Shown one piece after another: positions 5,502 to 10,907 of a stretch of 10,907 nucleotides of DNA (position 1 is its first letter; the number at the start of each line of letters is the position of its first letter). The stretch spans positions 1 through 10,907 of the forward strand of contig CAVDLN010000057.1 in assembly GCA_963609805.1 (NCBI GenBank), in the 5' to 3' direction. The notes below the pieces were generated by a model, which did not search any database, had not been told where the DNA came from, and saw only the letters and a list, made by a program, of their open reading frames with translations. A program made the translations under genes and the position numbers. This stretch comes from CAMEON01 sp963609805. Lineage in GTDB: Bacteria > Bacillota > Clostridia > Oscillospirales > CAG-272.

Positions 5502-8500
5502 TCAGTCGTCCTTTTCTTCAACCGTCTTTTTTTCGTCTGCGGCCGTCTCCCGGCTCATGCCCAGTCTCCGGCACTGCTCCAGCAGGCGGGCAACCACCGC
5601 CGTGACATCCTCCCCCGGCTTTATCTGCAGGCGCACCGAGACGTCCTGCGCCATACTTATGCGCAGCTTGCCGGGAAGAAGATCGGAAACCCGTGTCCAG
5701 ATATCCAGATTCAGTTTTTCCGGGACGAGAAACACGCTGTTTCCGTCCTGCCGCACCGCCTTTATGCCGCACGCCACGGCAAGCGCGCGCAGGTAGGCAA
5801 TGCGCAGCAGGCTTTCGGCGGCCGTCGGCAGATTCCCGTAGCGGTCGATCAGCTCGTCCGCCATGTCCTCCATGTCCTCGCGGCAGCGGATCATCGCAAT
5901 GCGCCTGTACAGTGCCATCCGCTGTGCGGGATACCGCACATAGCTTTCCGGAAGAAACGCGCTGACCTGCAGGCTGACCGTGCACTCCGGCTCCTCCTCC
6001 GCGGCCTCTCCCCGCTCCTCCAGCACTGCCTGGTTGAGCAGCTTGATGTACAGCTCGTATCCGACGGACTCCATATGCCCGTGCTGTCTGGCTCCCAGAA
6101 GATCCCCCGTGCCGCGGATTTCCATGTCGCGCATGGCAATGCGGAAGCCCGCTCCGAACTCCGCATACTCACGGATTGCGGACAGCCGTTTCTGCGCGAT
6201 ATCCGTCAGCGCCTTGCCCGGTCGGTAGGTGAAGTAGGCGTAGGCGCGGCGGGAGGAACGGCCGACACGCCCGCGCAGCTGATGCAGCTGGGACAGACCC
6301 ATGCGGTCTGCGTTGTCCACAATCAGCGTGTTGGCGTTGGGGACGTCCACACCGGTTTCGATAATGGTTGTGCAGACCAGTATGTCGATATCTCCGGTCA
6401 GCATCCGCTCCCAGATTCCCTCCAGTTCCTCCTTCTCCATCTGCCCGTGCGCCACCGTGATGCGCGCGTCCGGCAGTGCCTTCGCAAGGCTCGCCGCCGT
6501 TTCCTGAATGGTCTCCACCGCGTTGTGCAGGTAGAACACCTGCCCGCCGCGCCGCAGCTCCCTGCGGATCGCCTCATGCAGGATTTCGTCGTCCTGCTCC
6601 ATGACATAGGTCTGCACCGGCAGACGGTCAACTGGTGCCTCGTCCAGAATCGATATATCCCGGATCCCCCCCATCGCCATGTTCAGCGTACGGGGAATCG
6701 GCGTGGCGGACAGCGTCAGCACATCGATATTTCCCGCCATCTGCTTGAGTTTCTCCTTCTGTGCCACGCCGAAACGCTGCTCCTCGTCCACGATCAGAAG
6801 TCCGAGCTTTTTGAACTCCACGCCCTTGCCCAGAAGGCGGTGCGTCCCGATGATGATATCCACGTCACCGCGCGACAGCCGCCGCAGCGTCACGGCCTGC
6901 TCCTTGGCGGTACGGAAGCGTGAAATCATGTCCACGTTGACCGAAAAGGCCCGCATGCGGCGCGAGAAGGTCTGGAAATGCTGCAGCGCAAGAATGGTCG
7001 TCGGTACCAGAACCGCCACCTGATAGCCGTCCGCCACGCACTTGAATGCCGCACGCATGGCGACCTCCGTCTTTCCGTAGCCGACGTCTCCGCACAGCAG
7101 GCGGTCCATGGGGGCGGGGCGCTGCATGTCCTGCCGGATATCCTCGATGGCGGCAAGCTGTCCGTCCGTCTCCTCGTACTCAAAGGAGGAGGCGAACGCC
7201 AGCTGAAACTCATCATCCGGGGAGAAAGCGTGTCCCGGTCTGCGCATGCGCTCGGCGTACAGGCGGATTAAATCCTTCGCCATGTCCTTCACAACGGCCT
7301 TGGCCCTGGCTTTGGTATGCATCCAGTTGTCCGAACCGAGCTTTGACAGCTTGATCATCCCGTCGTCCGCATGCGCGCCGATATACTTGGACACCATGTC
7401 CAGCTTTTCGACCGGTATGTAAAGTTTGTCCGTTCCCGCGTACCGGATGCCGATATAGTCCCGGCTCACGCCGCCCGTGGTCAGGTTCTCGATACCCGTA
7501 AACTGTCCGATGCCGTAGGTTTCATGCACCACAAGATCGCCCGGCTCCAGATCGTTGAAGGAAAGAATCGTGCGGCTGTTGCGCCGGCGCGCCTCGTCCG
7601 CCGCACGCTTGCGGCTGCGCAGGGCAGCGGGGGAGGAGGACAGCGAGCCCGTCCTGCTGTCCGGATTGGCAGAAAGGATGGCAATGCGCGGCACCATCAG
7701 CTCATAGCCGAACAGGAAATTGCGCCAGAGAATCAGCACGGTGCCGAGCGGCATGAGATCCGCCCGCTCCACCGACCCCTCGGCAGGGACGGCGGAGGGT
7801 ATCCCCTCCGCCTCAAACAGCTCGGACAGACTGCGCGCCGCGGGCTCGTTCTCCACGATCACGGCAATGCGGTATCCGCCCTCCCTGTACCGGTTCACAT
7901 CCTCGCAGAGCAGGCGGAAATTGTCGGCATAGGACACCATGTGGCGGGTGCGGAAGCCGAAAATTCCTCCCAGCCTCCGCCCGGACATTCCGTACGACAG
8001 CGAATCCACATGCACCGTCACATTGCTCTCTAGAAAGCGGTCAAAAACCGTGGACGGATTCGAAAACTCCGCGTATCTGCCCGCCAGCAGTCCGCTCTCG
8101 CAGAGGGAGGAAATCTGCTCGTTCATGAGCTTTTCCCCGCCCCGCAGTCTGTCCTGCACNNNNNNNNNNGTCCTGCACCGCGGAGGTGGAACGGATCAGA
8201 AACAGCGTCTTCTCGGGGAAGTAGTCCAGCAGGCACGCCGCCTTCGGGTATATCAGCCGGATATACTTATCCAGAAAGCGCAGTCCCGAACCGGTCGGTG
8301 TCTGCTCCGCCCGGGCTGCCTCAACCGCCGCCGCCTCCTCGGCAAGGTCTTTCTTCGCTTCCTCGTTCTTTGCGCTCCTCCGCTGGGCAGCAATGGCAGC
8401 CGCCATCCGCTCCAGTCCCGCTGCATCGGTCAGCACCTCGCGGGACGGAAGCAGCTCCGCCTCGTCCACGGCGCAGGTCATGCGCTGCGTTTCCGGGTCA

Positions 8501-9204
8501 AAAAGGCCCATGCGGTCAACCTCGTCTCCGAACAGCTCAACGCGCAGCGGGTACGAACCGGTACGCAGTTCCCCTTCATCGTCAATATAGGTTCCGAACG
8601 GCGCGTACACGTCAATTATCCCGCCGCGTACGGCAAACTGTCCCGCGCCTTCAACCAGATCTACGCGGCTGTACCCCGCCGCCACCAGTTTGGCGGCCAT
8701 CTCGCCGATGTCAACCTGCGTATGGAAGTCCAGCCGCACCGATACGGCCTGCAGCACCTCGGGCGGAATCGTGTAGCTCAGCGCCGCATCCGGCGTGGTG
8801 ATAACAGCATCCAGCGTCCCCGACGCGAGGCCAGACAGCACCTTCATCCGCTCATGCTCGTACTCATGCGATGCCGTAATATTATAGAAAGACAGGTCGC
8901 GCGGCATATAGAAAGCCGCCCGCAGTCCGAACCGCTCCAGCGTCCGGCTCATGCGCACGCAGTCCTTTTCCTCGGGACAGACAATCAGCGCGCACCGCTT
9001 CCGTCCCGTCCTGCCGACACCGCCGTCCGGCGCCGCCTTGGTGCAGACGTCCTCAATCAGCGAAACGAGAAACGCCTCGGTCGCCCCCTCGCACAGTCCG
9101 TTTGCCAGGAGCGGCAGGGGCTTGTTCCGGAACGCGGCGCGCACGGCCTCCAGCAGCTGTCCGTATTCCCCGTCCTCCCGGATGCAGGATGTAAGAAGAT
9201 TCAT
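5502..9204 (-). CDS. mfd: Transcription-repair coupling factor Mfd (contains assembly gap)
   Basis: Mfd removes RNA polymerase stalled at DNA damage, using ATP-driven translocation, and recruits UvrA for excision repair. As written the frame is broken at ten Ns (8160-8169). Removing the Ns and one copy of the flanking nine-base repeat gives one 1227-residue protein, and I number it so. The UvrB-like N-terminal module includes VRGGIIDVY (192-200). A charged alanine-rich linker covers about 266-300. The CarD-like polymerase-binding domain is near 545-602 (PGDLVVHETYGIG). The RecG-like motor has Walker A GDVGYGKT (699-706), DEEQ (800-803), SATPIP (826-831), TTIIETGVDVPNAN (939-952) and QLRGRVGRS (969-977). 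The UvrA-masking TRCF domain follows. The start has GGGGGAGG just upstream. It lies 47 bases after pth, the usual Gram-positive order. It is a little longer than the roughly 1150-1180 residues of well-known Mfd proteins. Confidence 0.93.
8151..8178. other. Assembly gap (10 Ns) between duplicated contig ends
   Basis: GTCCTGCAC stands immediately before (8151-8159) and immediately after (8170-8178) the ten Ns. The mfd frames on the two sides are out of phase by one base. Deleting ten Ns plus one nine-base copy (19 bases) puts them in phase and reads ...STSAVQDRLRGGEKL without loss. This is what two contigs overlapping by nine bases, joined with a placeholder, would look like. It is not a real frameshift or repeat. 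Confidence 0.85.
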
Positions 9205-9251
9205 GATGCCTCCCCCTTTCCGAAAAAGTTCTTCCCGTTCATTTCCTTATC

Positions 9252-9890
9252 TTATCCCTTCCGGTTGCAGATCTGCATGGCCCTGTCCGCGTCCCCTGTC
9301 ACAAGGCACTCAATGCCCCGGCAGGCTATGGGGAAAAGCTCGGACAGCACGGACAGCTCGGCATCGGTAAAGTCGGACAGCACCCACGCCGCCAGATCGT
9401 AATCCGGGTGCGGCTTGCTCCCGACGCCGATGCGGATGCGCGGGAACTGATCCGTCCCCAGCTCGGCTATGATGCTGCGGATGCCGCGCTGCCCGCCGTC
9501 CGACCCGTGGGCGCGCACGCGCATGCCGCCGACCGGCAGGTTGATATCGTCGCTGATAACAATGATGCGGGACGGATCGATGCGGTAGAACCGTGCCGCC
9601 TCCGCAACGGCAAGTCCGGAGGCATTCATGAGTGTCTGCGGGCGCATGAGCAGGCAGCGTGACCCGGCTATGGCCGCCTCGCCGACCAGCGCACGGAATT
9701 TTGCCCGGTCCGTAACGGCATTCCAGTGCCGGCATACCTCATCCATGCACAGGAAGCCCGTATTGTGCCGTGTGCGGGCGTACTCCCTGCCCGGATTGCC
9801 GAGCCCCACGACAAGATGCGTAATCGGTGCGACGGACGCCGCCGTCCGCTTCTCCTCAATCCGCCTGAAAGCGTCGAAAATATCAGCCAT
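9252..9890 (-). CDS. pth: Peptidyl-tRNA hydrolase
   Basis: Releases peptides from peptidyl-tRNAs that fall off the ribosome, recycling tRNA in the cytoplasm. From the start at 9890 it has 212 residues: a 24-residue lead-in, then HLVVGLGNPG (25-34) with N32, the catalytic histidine H42 in TRHNTGF, N89 in PQTLMNASG, D114 in SDDINLP, and the loop GSDGGQRGIRSI (129-140). In E. coli Pth that loop reads GGHNG and carries N114; here R135 stands in its place. The usual family length is 185-200, so the N-terminus is extended; I recall similar extensions in gut clostridia. An ATG at 9902 touches GGGGAGG (9903-9909) with no spacing, so 9890, twelve bases away, is preferred. It is the first gene of a pth-mfd operon. 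Confidence 0.93.
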   Translation of the reverse strand: MADIFDAFRRIEEKRTAASVAPITHLVVGLGNPGREYARTRHNTGFLCMDEVCRHWNAVTDRAKFRALVGEAAIAGSRCLLMRPQTLMNASGLAVAEAARFYRIDPSRIIVISDDINLPVGGMRVRAHGSDGGQRGIRSIIAELGTDQFPRIRIGVGSKPHPDYDLAAWVLSDFTDAELSVLSELFPIACRGIECLVTGDADRAMQICNRKG

Positions 9891-9910
9891 AATATATGCC
9901 ATCCTCCCCG

Positions 9911-9928
9911 TTCCGGCAGCCGCCGGAA
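9911..9928 (-). promoter_or_regulatory. Hairpin abutting the pth ribosome-binding site
   Basis: TTCCGGC (9911-9917) and GCCGGAA (9922-9928) form a perfect seven-bp stem with a four-base loop. In the minus-strand transcript it lies one base upstream of the GGGGAGG ribosome site (9909-9903). It does not occlude that site, but it could modulate access or protect the message end. Confidence 0.5.
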
Positions 9929-9975
9929 GCAGAACAATACAATTGCAATACAACAAAACAACGGCAGAAAGACAC

Positions 9976-10008
9976 CTCCGGGCTCCCCCGCGGGAGGGGG
10001 GTCCGGAG
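9976..10008 (-). promoter_or_regulatory. GC-rich hairpin early in the pth leader
   Basis: CTCCGG (9976-9981) pairs with CCGGAG (10003-10008). Inside, CTCCC (9983-9987) pairs with GGGAG (9992-9996), or its C-run pairs with the neighbouring G-run in another register. It would lie about 17 bases into the predicted pth transcript. Only TCTTT follows on the minus strand, so it is a poor terminator, and its role is unknown. Confidence 0.45.
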
Positions 10009-10031
10009 CTTCCTGCCCCGCATATGCCCCT

Positions 10032-10061
10032 ATTATACACGCAGCGGTCCCTCCGCGTCAA
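10032..10061 (-). promoter_or_regulatory. Sigma-A promoter of pth-mfd
   Basis: On the minus strand TTGACG (10061-10056) and a perfect TATAAT (10037-10032) are separated by 18 bases. The start would be near 10025, giving a leader of about 135 bases ahead of pth at 9890. Confidence 0.75.
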
Positions 10062-10111
10062 GGAGTTCACAGAATATTTACAACTTAATCGAGTTATTTT
10101 TGCGCAACCCC

Positions 10112-10140
10112 TTTCAAGAAAGCAGAAAGTATGCTATAAT
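10112..10140 (+). promoter_or_regulatory. Extended -10 promoter of ppdK
   Basis: A perfect TATAAT (10135-10140) is preceded by TG and one base (10132-10134), an extended -10 element. The sequence 17 bases upstream, TTTCAA (10112-10117), is a poor -35, which fits an extended -10 promoter. Transcription should start near 10147, leaving a leader of about 135 bases. Confidence 0.7.
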
Positions 10141-10164
10141 AACCAGTGGCAAACCACGTATATC

Positions 10165-10204
10165 GGCGGCATAGGCGTTTTCCCGCAAGGGGTGCCGTCT
10201 TTTT
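10165..10204 (+). terminator. Terminator-like structure in the ppdK leader
   Basis: GGCGGCA (10165-10171) pairs with TGCCGTC (10193-10199), seven bp with one G-U. Inside, CCC-GCAA-GGG (10182-10191) forms a small stem capped by a GNRA tetraloop. Five Ts (10200-10204) follow. A further hairpin (10204-10229, TCCGT with ACGGA plus inner pairs) comes before the ribosome site. The arrangement suggests premature termination control; no known riboswitch class was recognised. Confidence 0.5.
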
Positions 10205-10281
10205 CCGTGCCCGCAGCGGCGCGGACGGAGTTCGCTGTTTCCGTGTGTCAAAATTTATTTTTATATGGAGGATACTATCCA

Positions 10282-10907
10282 ATGGCTAAGAAGTATTGCT
10301 ACCTCTTTACCGAAGGCAACGCCAACATGCGCGAGCTGCTGGGCGGCAAGGGCGCAAACCTCGCCGAGATGACCAACATCGGTCTTCCCGTTCCCCAGGG
10401 CTTTACCATCAGCACCGAGGCGTGCACACAGTACTATGAGGACGGCAGACAGATCAACGACGAGATCATGGCCGAAATCATGACCTACATCGAGAAGATG
10501 GAGAAGATCACCGGCAAGAAGTTCGGCGACGAAAAGAACCCGCTGCTCGTGTCCGTCCGTTCCGGCGCGCGCGCATCCATGCCCGGTATGATGGACACCA
10601 TCCTGAACCTGGGTCTGAATGAGACCGTCGTCAACACCATTGCAGCCATGTCGAACAACCCCCGCTGGGCATGGGACTGCTACCGCCGCTTCATTCAGAT
10701 GTACTCCGACGTCGTCATGGAGGTCGGCAAGAAGTACTTCGAGCAGCTCATCGACAAGATGAAGGCCGAGAAGGGCGTCACCTCCGACCTCGAGCTCGAT
10801 GCTTCCGACCTCAAGAAGCTCGCTGAGCAGTTCAAGGCCGAGTACAAGAAGCAGATCGGCGAGGACTTCCCCTCCGACCCGAAGGTTCAGCTCTACGAAG
10901 CTATCCG
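10282..10907 (+). CDS. ppdK: Pyruvate, phosphate dikinase, N-terminal part
   Basis: Interconverts pyruvate, ATP and phosphate with phosphoenolpyruvate, AMP and pyrophosphate; in anaerobic Firmicutes it commonly serves glycolysis with pyrophosphate or gluconeogenesis. The window holds the first 208 residues and ends inside a codon; family members are about 870-900 residues, so three quarters lie beyond the edge. Visible are GGKGANLAEM (21-30), the nucleotide-domain start with its conserved lysine, LPVPQGFTIS (35-44), and the signature SVRSGARASMPGMMDTILNL (91-110). GGAGG (10267-10271) lies ten bases before the ATG. Every lysine codon seen is AAG, unlike the mixed use in nifS, a sign of high expression. 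It is divergent from pth-mfd, with its own promoter and a structured leader. Confidence 0.96.
   Translation, partial: MAKKYCYLFTEGNANMRELLGGKGANLAEMTNIGLPVPQGFTISTEACTQYYEDGRQINDEIMAEIMTYIEKMEKITGKKFGDEKNPLLVSVRSGARASMPGMMDTILNLGLNETVVNTIAAMSNNPRWAWDCYRRFIQMYSDVVMEVGKKYFEQLIDKMKAEKGVTSDLELDASDLKKLAEQFKAEYKKQIGEDFPSDPKVQLYEAI

Larger units (their letters stand above)
9891..10281. promoter_or_regulatory. Divergent intergenic region, pth-mfd / ppdK
   Basis: This 391-base gene-free region holds a leader on each side and two back-to-back promoters. On the pth side there is a hairpin next to the ribosome site (9911-9928), an AT-rich stretch with CAATACAA repeated directly (9935-9942, 9946-9953) and a larger GC hairpin (9976-10008). 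On the ppdK side there are three hairpins between 10146 and 10229. I see no protein-coding gene in it. Confidence 0.8.

Noticed and set aside
5265..6923. 552-codon plus-strand frame over iscU and mfd
   Set aside because: Crosses the iscU terminator and lies antisense to the mfd motor domain; no recognisable protein features.
7939..9402. 487-codon plus-strand frame over mfd and pth
   Set aside because: Reads through the Ns and is antisense to two well-identified genes.
9891..10070. 60-residue N-terminal extension of Pth from 10070
   Set aside because: It begins upstream of the pth promoter and has no resemblance to the family.
10146..10157. GGCAAACC in the ppdK leader as part of a cyclic di-GMP (GEMM) riboswitch
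   Set aside because: The second conserved GEMM segment (GGACGCAAAGCC-like) and the tetraloop-receptor layout are absent.
10094..10282. 62-codon minus-strand frame in the ppdK leader
   Set aside because: No ribosome site, no recognisable features, and it overlaps the ppdK promoter and leader on the other strand.

Overview
The window comes from a G+C-rich Firmicute, most likely a gut-type clostridium of the Oscillospiraceae/Ruminococcaceae kind. The reasons are the adjacent pth and mfd genes in the Gram-positive order, a compact nifS-iscU pair, a pyruvate phosphate dikinase gene, strong AGGAGG-type ribosome sites and near-consensus sigma-A promoters. The family assignment is an inference from gene content and style; no rRNA is present to fix it. 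Most of the window is housekeeping or ordinary accessory sequence, and I found no multi-gene defence, CRISPR, phage or transposon system.

Left part (1-3519): a minus-strand operon reads MATE transporter (2021-3403), HD-domain hydrolase (1382-1999), family 2 glycosyltransferase (221-1342). It starts at a sigma-A promoter (3491-3519), passes a small terminator-like hairpin in its leader (3451-3474), and ends at a strong terminator (61-100) that can work on both strands. A separate 34-bp dyad lies at 17-50, beyond the operon.

Middle (3520-5501): a 346-bp divergent region (3404-3749) holds the MATE promoter, a large dyad, a perfect consensus promoter for iron-sulfur genes and short tandem heptamer repeats. 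The plus-strand pair nifS (3750-4973) and iscU (5000-5437) follows. The desulfurase takes sulfur from cysteine and the scaffold assembles the cluster. The pair ends in a 14-bp-stem terminator (5455-5500).

Right part (5502-10907): mfd (5502-9204) is on the minus strand, downstream of pth (9252-9890) in one operon. mfd is interrupted by ten Ns that look like an assembly join: the same nine bases flank the gap, and collapsing 19 bases restores one 1227-residue reading frame. pth and ppdK are divergent across a 391-bp regulatory region with two promoters and structured leaders on both sides. ppdK (10282 onward) runs off the window.

The main second-look items are the untranslated leaders (MATE, pth, ppdK), the heptamer repeats, the cysteine-rich tail of IscU, the altered catalytic-loop residue in Pth, and the assembly join in mfd.
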